64,000 bases of DNA. It comes from Nectonema munidae (lineage: Eukaryota > Nematomorpha > Nectonematoida > Nectonematidae). Shown here piece by piece: positions 33,834 to 45,172 of this stretch. Within the stretch, counting starts at the first letter, position 1. Each line of letters begins with the position of its first letter. The notes beneath the pieces were generated by a model. The model ran no database searches. It had not been told where the DNA came from and saw only the letters and a program-made list of their open reading frames with translations. The DNA lies in NCBI GenBank assembly GCA_030549495.1, contig JAUIRK010000993.1, positions 975,501 to 1,039,500 of the forward strand, read 5' to 3'. The position numbers and the translations under genes were made by a program.

Positions 33834-36800
33834 CCGTAGAGAGTCATAATTTATTTTCCATTAATTTTTTTTTTATATAATTTTATAACTAATTTATTTC
33901 TAAAAATAGATATATACGTTGTATTAAAATTTAAGATAAATTTACAAAAGATTAATTGTTTGAGATCGGTTAGATATTATTTATGCGATTTGCTTGTTAG
34001 AAATAAGAATAAACGCATAAAATTGCTATCGAATCTTATGCAGATGGATTTTGATTTGGTCTTATAGGACCATTTCAAAATTTAATTTAATTTACTGTAG
34101 AACGTGGGGATTGCGAAATTCTCCGTCTGTTAGCGTAGACAATCACTTCGTTCCTTGTGGATAAACTTTGCCACGTTTTGCCAAATCGGGGAAGAAATAT
34201 TTGGTGCAGTTAGGACTAGTAATCGAAATAGGGAATTTGTAAATTAACCTTTTTAAACTCTACTTTACCTTCTCAACATGTAATAGAAAGAAACATGAAA
34301 GAAATTACATTGTTTTCATATTTTAATTTATTAGTTCTTTTATAAAAGCTTATAAAACAACGATAAAAGTGATCATTGAAAAACTTTTCTACCATAATGA
34401 GGGTATGCTTCAGTTTATCATAGACAAAAACAACAATCTTTCAGTCATTTTTTGCAAAAATTTTAAAGAATCGCAAAAAAAAGATTCCCAAATGGTAAAA
34501 CCACATTTTAGAAAATTGCGTTGAATCATGCTCCTTATAGAGTTATTTTTTAAAAACAGTTATAAAAACATAACCTCTCAATTAATAAAAGAAATGAAGA
34601 CGTATACATAAAAAAGATGTTATTTTGATATAGGGGAAGGAAAAAAAAACACACTTTACTGCTTTTGTGTAGTTTTGGGGGAAAAAATAAAAGTATCAGC
34701 TAGTTCATGAAAATCAGGAGTTTAGGATTTAATTATATTACGAACAAGATAATTTGAAGATTTGTCAGTGGTTCGTGAAAATATTGAAACAACTTTATAT
34801 TTATAAAAATATTCTTTTTGATTCATAATTCATTCATTTCAATAATTTTGAAATTAACATATTTATAAATTTTATCCCGTTCCAAGCACCTATCCCTCGT
34901 GGAATACGTTTTCTCACCCCGTTCGTCTCTTTGGCTCCCTAAATTGTACGATGCAAAACTTTGATGTAGACACTTTAAACATTTTCTCATTTTAGAGACA
35001 CTGTTGCCTGGAACACTAAAATTCTGATCACTATTGGCACACAGATAAAATTGATTCAACATCACAGATGTATTGCACCTAAATATTCATCACACACTAT
35101 TTTTGAACATACGAACCAGTACTCGGGCTAAAAAAATTATTAGGGAGGCTGTGAATGGGCAATAAAAATTTACATTATGGAAAAAATTTATTATCTTATC
35201 AGAAAAGGGCGCTAAAAGTACTATATAAATTACAAAAACAAATTGTTATAAAGGCATTTAATCATTTTCAAACAGTTTTGTTTCCAATATATGGCAAAAA
35301 TGTTCTCAAAGTTACTTGCACAGCTATATGTTTTTATAATTTTTTCTCAAGTTAAGACACTTGGGGCAAGTTGAAAATTTTCATGGGGGGGGGGGAGCAA
35401 AATATAAAACTGGGGTGGGGGGAGGGAGAGGGGGCACTTGCTCAAAAATATATTTAGGTAGCGTGGGTTCTGTTACTAAGAAATGTAGAATGTAATTATT
35501 GAAAAAAAATTAGGATAACTTCTCGCAAATTCATTAGCCATTTCAACTGCTTAAATTTCAAATGCAAATACATGCACCACACATAAAACATAAAACAAAC
35601 AAGCATATATGCCAATTATTATCATTCTTGAAAAAAAGTAATAACTTTGCCGGGGACGGAAGCAACTGTCCCCTTTGCCGCCCCTGATTTATTATAAAAA
35701 TGTGAACTAATGGCAAACTTTTTATGAATCTCTTTCTGCCTTCGACATGGAAAAGAAAATATGCTATAGAAAATGGGTGAAAAAGATCTAAAATCTTGTT
35801 TTCTTTTATTGCCACATCGCATCCTATTTGCTACCAAAAAATCATTTTTTTAAATGGTGACAATTCAACAAAGATTTTCACTTGGAAGGGTAAACACGCA
35901 TTCTTTTAACTTTGGGTAAGTCTTTCTAATATCTTTTCATTTATGCGATTGAAGATATGTAGAGTGTAAAATTGTGTGAAAAAAGTATCTGTTCATATAT
36001 TTTGCATTATATTTATTTTAATCTTTGAAATGTGATTAGGAGTAATTGCATTTGTATTTTTAAATTCAGGAATAAAAGTATTTGTATTTTTGGAATCCCA
36101 AACAAAAGTGATTGTATTTCCCTTATAAAAATATGTATTTGATCTACCAATAATACAAAAACCACTTTTAATGGTTCCCTCAAGTCAGTGTGATTCTTAG
36201 CCTATGAGTCGACTAGGATTGCCAGATGTCCTATTCTCCCGAGACTGTTCTAGTTTTACTAACCCTTAAAAATGGAATCCCAGCGGATTTTGAACAATAC
36301 CAGTTCTACATTCACTAATCTTATATGTCTAAAGAAAGAAGTTTGGAGAAATTTTGATACGGGGTGAGCCTCACCCAAAATTTATTTTCATTTGTGGAAA
36401 TCTGTTGAGATATATAAATGTGTGAACATTTTTATGGTCCAACCACGATTAGAATCAGATCCCCCCCCCCCCCCTTTTATCTTTATTTTTGTTTGACTGT
36501 ATACCTAAAATAATATGGAACATTATAAATAAACATATTAGAAAAGCAAATATATGTGTATATCGACGCCTTTCCAAACATCATATCAATTGAAGAATGT
36601 TGCCGGTATAAATTTTAAAATTGATCAAAATATATATTCTTCATCCTGCTCTTGAGTTCTGGTTGATAGCTTTTAAGCACTAGAGGTTAAGAATCATAAA
36701 ACACAAAGAAAATTTCATCTTGTAAAAAATTTTATAAAAGAGCGCATTTAAAGAAATTTTTACTCCCAGTGCAGAATATTAATTTCTAACACTAATTACA

Positions 36801-36996
36801 AACTATGAGAAAGGGAATATTAAATTCTGTAACTCGAACTCTATGCCTTTAGCACAGATTCAAGCACGTGGACAAGACTAATAGAGCTTACAGGCATACA
36901 GATAAATATACATGCCCCATCAAGCTGTTATCGTAAAAGATAATTTTTTTTCAAAAAGGTAGCAAAATATTTGATTAAATTACTAATGATTATTAC

Positions 36997-37573
36997 TTTT
37001 GTATAGCCTAACGATTGAAGCAGTTTTTAAATCCATCAACTTAATTTCTCCATACAAATTAGCAGCGAGCAAATACTTTCCATTTGGGTGAAATTTCAAG
37101 GCAGTCAAAGCACAATGACTCGGATACATTGACACAACCGGTAGTTGCGTACATATGTCCCATATGTGACAAGAACCATTCAAATGAGCGGAAGCAAAGT
37201 TAAATTGCTCAGTCAAATTACTTTCTAGAGATATTACAGGCGAGTGATAGAAGTAGGAGTTCTTGCAAGTCACTTCCTTTTCAAACTCCCATAAGCATAA
37301 ATGAGAATCGCGAGATGCAGAAATGAAGAGAGAATTTGAAATAAACTCTAGATTGTCGACACTTGAACACTTCTCTTTGGCGGATGGAAAGTTGGAAACA
37401 AGTAGAGTGCATGTTTTTGAAGTGCATTTAACTTCAGAGGCATAAATTTTACAAGATTCGTTTGAGGTTGATGCCAAAAAATGTGCATTTGCAGATAACT
37501 TGGCTGCACTAATGTAATCAGATTTATTTTTTTCACCCGACAAGGAGTGTTCAAAAATATCTACACTTTCCAT
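36997..37573 (-). CDS. WD40-repeat protein, exon 1
   Basis: Starts at ATG 37573 and runs 192 codons plus one base to the donor AAAA|GTAATA. WD-repeat signatures include FISNSLFISASRDSHLCLWE, FNFASAHLNGSCHIWDICTQ and LKFHPNGKYLLAANLYGEIK followed by LMD. With exons 2 and 3 it gives a predicted protein of about 305 residues, roughly six to seven blades, with no other domain, signal peptide or membrane span. WD40 propellers are usually scaffolds, so the partner cannot be inferred. I do not recognise the orthologue. An out-of-frame ATG lies 17 bases upstream of the chosen start. The start is the first in-frame Met after an upstream stop. Confidence 0.82.
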
Positions 37574-39144
37574 ATGAAAGGAGTTGCATATTAAAATGAT
37601 CTAAATCTCAGCTTAAAAATACAAAAATCTTATCTTTAAATTAAAAAATGTTTAAAACAAATGTAGATATCGCAGTTGACGCTCTGCTCCGAGATTCCAT
37701 TTCTACTCATTAAATATTTTGAAAACATAGTTAGATTGTTACTAGGTTCGTATCATTGAAACAAATAGAAAATGTGAGTAAAAATATTAGGAACAGCTAA
37801 AATGATTATCAGTTTATCGATTAACTTTTATAAAATAAAATGTTTTTGTGTGAACATTCTAGGTTACATTAAACGCAAAAAGTGTCTAGGTGTGGTATAG
37901 AACAGGGGCGCACATCCTCAAAATTATTGAGAGGGGGAGGCTAATTTTTTTTGTTGCAATTTTCAAAATTACTGGTCTAGAAATACCATGGGAGACAAAT
38001 ATACAAGCAATCCTTTAAAATAGAGTGTATTCAGCGCATACCTAAATTTATAAGACTACTTTATATATTTTTTTAATTTAAATACTATACTTCCAACGAA
38101 AATATTTTAATTAAATTTGCATATCGCATATACACTAGTTTAAAAAATCCAAAATTTGGGGGAGGGGCGAATAGGCTTTTCATTTAAAAATGAAGTAGTC
38201 TATCAGGCACACTAAAGGAATCGATGAAAGGATATTTGATTGATAGAGGAAACAACTGAAAACAAATAACTGAAGGTTGGAGAGTTGTATATGAGTGAAT
38301 GTAGTCTGAAGGAAAAGAGTCTACTAGACACCCTGCGATGTTTATATGAAAAAAATGTGATTGATTCAGGGGCGCACATCGTTCAAATTATTGGAGGGGG
38401 CAGACTTTCAAGCGTCTTCCAAAAAAGATAACAAATTTTTCTGAAAAAAAAAAACATTCTTAAGCTTAATGTAAAGTTTAACCACCGGCCTATTAAGCTT
38501 AACGTCAACAATGAATGAGGACTTATATATAGCTCCTTCTTTCTCACTTCAAATAGATGCGCACCATTTCCAAATTATGTGTAGAAAGGGGGTAAAGATA
38601 TAAATTAACAATAAAAAAAATTGAAAATTTTGTTGAATAAAAAAAAATCATTCATTAATTTTCAGTTGTTCCTTTTCTTCTTCCTAAAAAATGGAAAAAG
38701 GTTTTATTGAGAAAAATAAATAAAAAAACACATTCAAATTACATCTGAGGTAATTTTTATCAAAAATGTAAAACAGAACTAGTTAGAAAATTTGGTATTA
38801 CAATTTTTTCATTCTTTTTAGTGTATAAGAATAAGTGTAAGTTAGTTAGACTCTCAAAAAAGGGTATAATAAAAAGATAAAATTGTGAAACAAAAATCAA
38901 ACAATAAATAAAGATTGCATTACTTCATTTTTCTCAACATCATTCAAAAATAATTTAAAAGCTAAATTAGTCCAGGTTACACAGAGTAAAATAACTTTTA
39001 ACATTTTACAATGATTTGCCTTTTATAATAACTATTAAGGAAAAAAAGTCCATCAGAAAAAGTTATAGAGCTTCAAAAAATTTTAGAGCATAACTTAAGT
39101 TATTTGAAAACTGATTTGACGCATCTCCTACAGCATACTCTATG

Positions 39145-39297
39145 GGTGGCATGGCAGGTTGGTTGAAATGATGGAATCAGCACGAAAGCCTCTGGATTCG
39201 ATTCCTCATCGATACGAATTTGTTCATAGTTTGACATAAGCGGTATATCAGTGGCTTGTGAATGAAAACATACCCACGGTACCTTTACCTTACCTTT
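39145..39297 (+). mobile_element. SINE-1, copy 4
   Basis: A head with GGCAGGTTGGTTGAAATGA, a B-box-like GATTCGATTCC and a CTTTACC-type tail. More diverged than the other copies. Confidence 0.65.
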
Positions 39298-39979
39298 TAC
39301 TCAAAATTGTGCTACGTAATGTAACATGAGAGAGAAAGGAGACAAAATAAACTAATAAAGCAATTTTCACTATTTTAAAATGAAACTGTCTGTTCTCAGA
39401 ATAATTTCAAAATAATAAGAGGCATAAAAAATGAGATAGTTTATCGGCACTTTATTTGATATTTTCAAGTTTTTATAAGCAGCAAAAGCCAACGTTGAAG
39501 AATCTAACCCTTATAGGGTGATTTGATAACGTTTGTATTTTTTACATTTTGTAAGAAATCATAGTATACAAAAAATGGTAGTTTAATCACTTTTCATAAA
39601 ATTATTTAAGTCTAAGAACACAAAATCATAAAAAAACTATTTAAACTGTCATAAATCATAAAAATCACAGTACAACTGGTCCTCACTTAACGACGGGGTT
39701 ATGTTCTGTAAACCCCGTCGTTAAGTGATTTGGTCGTTAAACAAAACCCGCTTTAGTAGACATTTTTCTAGGCATGTATTTGTACAGTAGGCTACTGTAT
39801 TGCTTACGTACAGGCCATTGATACTGTACTGTTCTTCTTTACCTTTTCTCTTTCTTTACTTACTATTGTTTTTTTGTTAAGAATAGGTGTACGTACATAC
39901 TGTACATAAATAAAAAGATTACAGTATTTTATGTTTTGAAATTTTAACACTGAAAAAATCATGAACAATTCATAAATTA

Positions 39980-41578
39980 AAGCCATCGAATTTCTCGCTT
40001 TCTGGAATTACATCTGGGTCGTCGATGTCTTCATTACGCTTACTAGAGGGCCCAGAGTCTTCGAGGTTTACACCATGCTCACGTGAGGGCCCAATTAGGA
40101 AAGAGTCTGAGGTTTGTGTGTGTGAGACTGACGAGATGGGGGAAGGAAAACTAACACTTGGAGATTTAGCTTTTCTAAAAAAAACTTATAATCGACATCT
40201 GAGTCGTCTGTCTCTTTTTGTGATCGTAGATCTCACGATAACATCTGAGTGTTTCATTCATGTTTCTCTCAACTTTTGTAAAGCGTTCTACATTGGGGTC
40301 CATCGCTTCTATTTCCAAAATAGCTTCATTTATCTTTGCAAATGCACTTGCTAAGCCTTTTGCAGTAAAGTTCTTTTGTACCTCTTTAGATTTTTCATTT
40401 TCTACTTCTTCTAGTTTTCGCTGTTATTCTAACTCTAACAAATCTTCATTACTTAACTCCCCTTCAACATAGTCAACTAACTCTTGTATATCATCAGAGT
40501 CTACTTCCAACTGCTAGATGTTTGCAAGACCAAGAATTTTCTTATTTATCACATCCGAATTTTCTTCATAATAAAACCCATTAAAATTATTCACAAATTT
40601 TTTAAGGCATTTTTTCCATATACCTTGCATTCACTTTTCTGTCACTTGCTTCCAAGCTTCATCAATATGCTTTATACATTTCAAAATGTTGTAGTCCTTC
40701 CAGAATTCCCGAGCATCTCGTCGTTCTCTGTTGCAGCTACTGCCTTGGCAAAAGAGATGCGCAGATAATGTGCTTTAAATGTAGAAATTGCTCCCTGATC
40801 CATGGGTTGAAGGATTTAAGTGGCATACTTTAAAGCATGTGGATTTTGAGACCTATAAATGAGACATGGCTTAAGCTTGTGGCCTGCAATATTGCCACCT
40901 AAAAGCAATGTCACTCGGTCTTTGAACGACTTAAAACCAGGCATGCTTTTGGCTTCTTTATGTATGTATGTTTTCTGGCATTTTTTCCAAAAAAGACCAG
41001 TCTCGTCTACATTGAAGATCTGTTCTTGACGATACCATCCCTCTTCGATTAACTTGTCTAGTTCCTCAATAAATGGTTGTAGCGCCTCTTCATCCGCACT
41101 TGCACCTTCGCCATACACACCACGTGAAGCGTTCTCGAAACCGTTGGAACCACCCTTTGCTTGCCGTGAAAGTTTCAGTGCATACTTCACCCTCACGTGA
41201 CTTAAGGGTGTTGAAAATACTCAGTGCCTTGCTTTGAATTGTTAATAAACTTACTGGAATATTTTTATCGAGATGATCATCAATCCAAATGGAAAGCAAT
41301 TTCTCCATCTCATGAATCAATCCTTTTCGATGCCTAGTTAACAATGCGTTGTATCCTGTGGATGATATAGCCATTTCTTTTATTTTGTTTTTGTCCTTAA
41401 TGATGGTAGAGACAGTTGAATGTGAAAAGCCATAACTGCTAGCCATAGCTTGAACTCGTTTACCTCCTTCGTACTCCTTTATTATCTTCATCTTCATATC
41501 TAGATCGATTGCTTTCCTTTGCTTCTTTGGAGCAGATCCAGTAGGAGAATGTGTAGTTTTACGTTTTCCAGCCGTCAC
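39980..41578 (-). pseudogene. Tigger1-like transposase, broken
   Basis: Begins MTAGKRKTTHSPTGSAPKKQ, then the CENP-B HTH (KAIDLDMKMKIIKEYEGGKR, SSYGFSHSTVSTIIKDK), SKGWFQRFRER, and the start of the DDE domain with IFNVDETGLFWKK (first Asp) and RVTLLLGGNIAGHKLKP. The second and third catalytic positions cannot be traced: an internal deletion follows HALKYAT at about 40816. After that a C-terminal region is seen with KGLASAFAKINEAILEIEAM and DDPDVIPESEKFDGF before the stop. There is also a frame change near 41150 and several stops in the 3' half. Close in wording to mammalian Tigger1. Confidence 0.82.
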
Positions 41579-41663
41579 TAAGGGATAAAGTTGTATTTTT
41601 ATAGTTACTGAAGATAATTTTTGCGTAAACAGTTAGCAGCGTGGTAGATTTCCGACTGAGTAA

Positions 41664-41853
41664 GTGAGTGAGTGATTGCGTGTGTGTAAAGTGGGATGGG
41701 AGATGCTGCCTACGCTGTAGACTCGCGAACATACGAACACACTCACAACTCAGAGATGTGCCTCCTTAAATATGAGTGTGTTCGTATGTTAGCGAGTCTA
41801 CAGCTTAGGCAGCATCTCCCATCCCACCTCACACCACGCACTCATTCACTCAC
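41664..41853. repeat. 82-bp-arm hairpin inside the Tigger leader
   Basis: 41664-41745 and 41773-41853 are reverse complements with scattered mismatches (shared core GATGGGAGATGCTGCC), with a 27-base loop. Located between the Tigger 5' end (41939) and its transposase ATG (41578). Confidence 0.85.
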
Positions 41854-42509
41854 TACTTTATTTTTTAATTTATGACTAATTTGAAGAGGCCGCCGTAACT
41901 CTGAGTCGTCGTTAACCGAGCCCGTCCTTAAGTGAGGAATACAAGAAAACAAGAAAATGATTGCGTTTTTTTGACTATTTCTCTGTCTACAAATAAAATT
42001 CTGACAGCTGTCATAAATAGATCAAGTACATTTTTAACAACTGAAACACTTTGTTTCGATATCATATTTTTATTATAATAATCAACAAATTTTCTTAAAA
42101 AAATGATTTAATTATGTACAGTGTAACTTATAAAATTTAACAATCGAACATTACAAAAAACATCTCTGCTCAAATATTAAACAAATAGGGTATTTTTGCT
42201 TTTAAACTGAATAGCTAGTCAAAATATTCATTCCCAAATAGCTATTGAAAAAAAATTTCTTGACTTGAAAAAATTAAAGTTTTCAAATGTTACAAAATGT
42301 AACAAACGTACTGATAAAGGTTAAGTGACATTTGTTGAAAAATTTTTTTAACGCGAGTCTGACAATATTCATTGATATAAAATTTTAACGATTGAAAACT
42401 ATTTTTCTCTCATTTAAAAACAAACAAATTTTCATTTTTGCAAAATGTTTGGTATATTGATGTAACTTCGCCCCCCCCCCCCCCCCTGATGTGCGCCCCT
42501 GGTATAGAA

Positions 42510-44265
42510 TCATTTCAAGATCCGCTATCTAAAAACGATGCAAATGTTCATAAGATGTATGATATATAGATTTTGTAGATAAAAATAGAATAGAAAATTC
42601 TAATAATTATTAGCATTACTAATAAATCCTCTTTTCATCATGGAGAAAAAAATTGAAATATTTTACTATGCGAAGGTTATTTATATTTATTAGTTAATAT
42701 GCTTAATTGATAGACCGAAGAGCCCGGCAACACCAACAAAAAGATTTTTTTGAGGGTCACCTTGTGAAAAGGAATGCAAGACACACTGGTTTGCGGGACC
42801 TACATACGAGTGACATGCACGGGTTGTAAAATTTCTCCGCACCACATTTTATTATTTCGCACGCGACCCGCACCCACGTCAAATAAATAAATTTGAGCGC
42901 GATCAATTTTAGTTAAATTAACTTTCAATTAGGAGCTTTTAGTTTTTAAACGTGAACTGACTTTAAGATAAGTAAAAAGAATTTGTTGCGACTATAAATA
43001 AAATGAAAATACTGGACACTTAAATTATTTGTCATAAAATACAAACAGCATTTTGGAACTACTCGAGTTTGAAACGAGTCTAGTTTACGGAGAGTAATGT
43101 TCTTTGCCAAGTTATAAAATAAAGATAGCAATACCAGATCCATCGTTAAATTTGTGTTTCCAGAATAATTGGTTTTCTAGTTGCTATTTAAGGAAAAACT
43201 TCAACGAAACAACAATGAATAAAAAGCTTTTAAGTTTTCCGTGCACAATTATATATTATGAATCTAACAAGATGATTATGTGAATGACTATACCGAGGGT
43301 TTGTGAGCAGAAAAAATCCTATGGCTCAGGCTCCAGAGCAAAAATATTTCAGTATTTGGCGCCGACTCCGGTTTTGTTCACTTTTTCCCATCATATTTTT
43401 CTGAGACTATACTAAGCCCTGGTTTTTTTGCTTCTCAAATTTAAAAACTAACTTGTAAATACATGTTTATCTCTTTGATTTTTATAACATTCCATTGTAA
43501 TTATTCAAATTTTGAGCCAGAATACCCTCATAAAAGTTGGATCGCTCTTAACACTAGAAAAGCCTAAGAGTCCCTTAGAACCCTATGCGTTTTACAAAAG
43601 CATTTTTAAGATAAAAAGAATTATTTTCAAGGGGCGAGGTTTTCAGATATTAAATATTTTTGAAATTAAATTAAATTGCATCTAATTTTTTAAATTAAGA
43701 TAATTTAATTTTTCACCTCAATGGTCCATATGGGTTTTATATAGAGCTCCTGAAATTAAGTCTTAAAAACAAAAATAATTAGATTTGTGTTATTTAAACA
43801 AATACATAACATATTTAATGTTTATTTTTTTAAAGTAAAATAAAGTTTTGTCTTTCTTAACATTTATGTTGGGGTCGTATACAACCCAATGGCTTTTTTA
43901 GGTCAGTCATCACTAATTGGGAATGCTTGCGATTCGGCCTTTACGAATTAGTGATTCTCATTAATCACCCTTTGCTTACTCTATTTCTCTCACTAAAACT
44001 TGACGGAAACTAAAATTAAATGTCAGAAATCAGTTAATGAAACTATTATTTTGTAAACCTTCAAGAAGCTCAGTTGTTAATTGAATCCATCATTCAATAA
44101 TTTTACTAAATTAAAGATTTTCGAAATAATCAAAGGTCCAAATTAGTGAATTCCAGATTAGAGGTAGTAAAATGTATAAAAAAATGTTGGCTTTCTAAGT
44201 GTATTCTACTTTTTTTGATTTTTTATTGGCACTGAGGTTAAGTAAAGAGAAAGGCTGCAACTTAT
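42510..44265. other. no gene recognised
   Basis: A GC-richer patch near 42.71-42.91 kb (AGCCCGGCAACACCAACAAA) has no identifiable content. A short inverted repeat TCACTAATT/AATTAGTGA lies near 43908-43955. Otherwise AT-rich. Confidence 0.45.
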
Positions 44266-44271
44266 TTTATT
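44266..44271 (-). promoter_or_regulatory. poly(A) signal of MRPS15
   Basis: Minus-strand AATAAA 32 bases past the MRPS15 stop codon. Confidence 0.6.
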
Positions 44272-44303
44272 TGCAAGATTTTTTACAAGGCAATAACCTG
44301 AGC

Positions 44304-45077
44304 TTAAGAGAAAGATGGGCATGAAGTTTGAAATTTCTGCAGTGCTTCATCTGCTTGCTTCGATTGTTCTTTCAATTCCTTGAGCTCATTGGCTATCTTC
44401 TTCAGCGTTTCATTTTTCAAAGCAAGAAAGGAAGGCTTTTCAGAAGCAAGCTTAATCCTGTATTCCTCGAGCTTTTTACGCTTCATTTCTTCAGCGGCTC
44501 TTTTAGCAGCAATAATCGCTTTCGCATACTTTGTTTGTTTAAATCGATATTTCCGTCTATCGGGCACAATTTGAAATTCTTTGCACAGCACTTTAAAGCT
44601 TTGTTTGTCTGATCTTCTCAGCCATAAGAGAAGTGGGCGTCTTTTGTCAATGAGCCTATCCACTATACGAATAGATTTTTTGTCCATTTTGAATTTCTTC
44701 AAATGGATTATCAAAAAGCGTATGCGTATTGTGATGTAAACAATCTTAGATTCCAGTGACCACAAAGAATGGCCCACATTTGTCAACTTCTTCATGTACA
44801 CCGATTCAAAAGCGTGGAATCGATATATTGCGGATCTATTGTCAATAGAAAGGTAACTTTTGAATTTATCATCGATCTGAGGGGTACCGAGGTTCGCAAA
44901 TAAGGGGTCAATACGTGGCAGAGATAAGGCAACATCTTTGTCCTTCATACGGACCCATTGTCTGAATAATAATGCTTTACTACGATTGATTTTGCGTTTT
45001 CTATACAAATGACAGAGGGGGCTTGTGAAGGTGAATGCTCTTATATGAGTCACAAAAAAATTTGCAATTTTTAGCAT
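44304..45077 (-). CDS. MRPS15: mitochondrial ribosomal protein bS15m
   Basis: 257 codons, the same length as human MRPS15. The N-terminus (MLKIANFFVTHIRAFTF) is basic, hydroxylated and free of acidic residues, like a mitochondrial import signal. Residues about 115-170 carry the bS15 fold: IRIRFLIIHLKKFKMDKKSI and RIVDRLIDKRRPLLLWLRRS, paralleling the bacterial LTxHLKxHKKD...LVxKRRxLLxYL signature. That part binds the central domain of small-subunit rRNA early in assembly. A long charged coiled-coil-like tail follows (AAKRAAEEMKRKKLEEYRIK). It has no introns. It lies 95 bp downstream of Chk1 on the same strand, with an acceptor-like AG only five bases before the ATG. Complete and undisrupted. 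Confidence 0.85.
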   Translation of the reverse strand: MLKIANFFVTHIRAFTFTSPLCHLYRKRKINRSKALLFRQWVRMKDKDVALSLPRIDPLFANLGTPQIDDKFKSYLSIDNRSAIYRFHAFESVYMKKLTNVGHSLWSLESKIVYITIRIRFLIIHLKKFKMDKKSIRIVDRLIDKRRPLLLWLRRSDKQSFKVLCKEFQIVPDRRKYRFKQTKYAKAIIAAKRAAEEMKRKKLEEYRIKLASEKPSFLALKNETLKKIANELKELKEQSKQADEALQKFQTSCPSFS

Positions 45078-45100
45078 GATACCTAAACAAAAAAGATAAA
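45078..45100 (-). promoter_or_regulatory. splice-acceptor-like site before MRPS15
   Basis: Reads TTTATCTTTTTTGTTTAG|GTATCATG on the minus strand: a strong polypyrimidine tract and AG five bases before the start codon. With Chk1 ending 95 bp upstream there is little room for a conventional 5' exon, so trans-splicing is a plausible use. Confidence 0.55.
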
Positions 45101-45151
45101 AGCAATGATATTTATAGAGAATTGAAGTAAAATATGTATAAAAATAATTTT

Positions 45152-45157
45152 TTTATT
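45152..45157 (-). promoter_or_regulatory. poly(A) signal of Chk1
   Basis: Minus-strand AATAAA 15 bases past the Chk1 stop, upstream of the acceptor-like site of MRPS15. Confidence 0.6.
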
Positions 45158-45172
45158 GAAATATAATATCTG

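Larger units (their letters stand above)
32206..36996. other. WD40 gene intron 1 (4.8 kb)
   Basis: Holds a piggyBac relic and a hAT MITE (separate entries). The rest (32206-32490, 33842-36996) has no recognised gene. A minus-strand frame at 34823-35065 (FSVPGNSVSKMRKCLKCLHQ) has coding-like composition but no known family. G and C homopolymers occur near 35385 and 36461. Confidence 0.55.
39673..41939 (-). mobile_element. Tigger1-like DNA transposon
   Basis: TA flanks at 39671-39672 and 41940-41941. Inverted ends share TCCTCACTTAACGACGGG and TCCTCACTTAAGGACGGG cores. The remaining bases at the very tips differ, so the ends are good to a few bases. The 2.27-kb length is typical of Tigger. The minus-strand transposase is broken. 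A large hairpin sits in its 5' leader. Nested within the hAT-ended element at 37903-42501. Confidence 0.82.
37903..42501. mobile_element. hAT-ended element, 4.6 kb, with nested insertions
   Basis: Perfect 14-bp inverted ends CAGGGGCGCACATC and a perfect 8-bp target duplication GTATAGAA (37895-37902 and 42502-42509). No transposase of its own was seen. It contains a second copy of its own left end at 38367 (CAGGGGCGCACATCGTTCAA), a SINE-1 at 39145 and a Tigger at 39673. It lies between the WD40 and MRPS15 genes. Confidence 0.85.
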
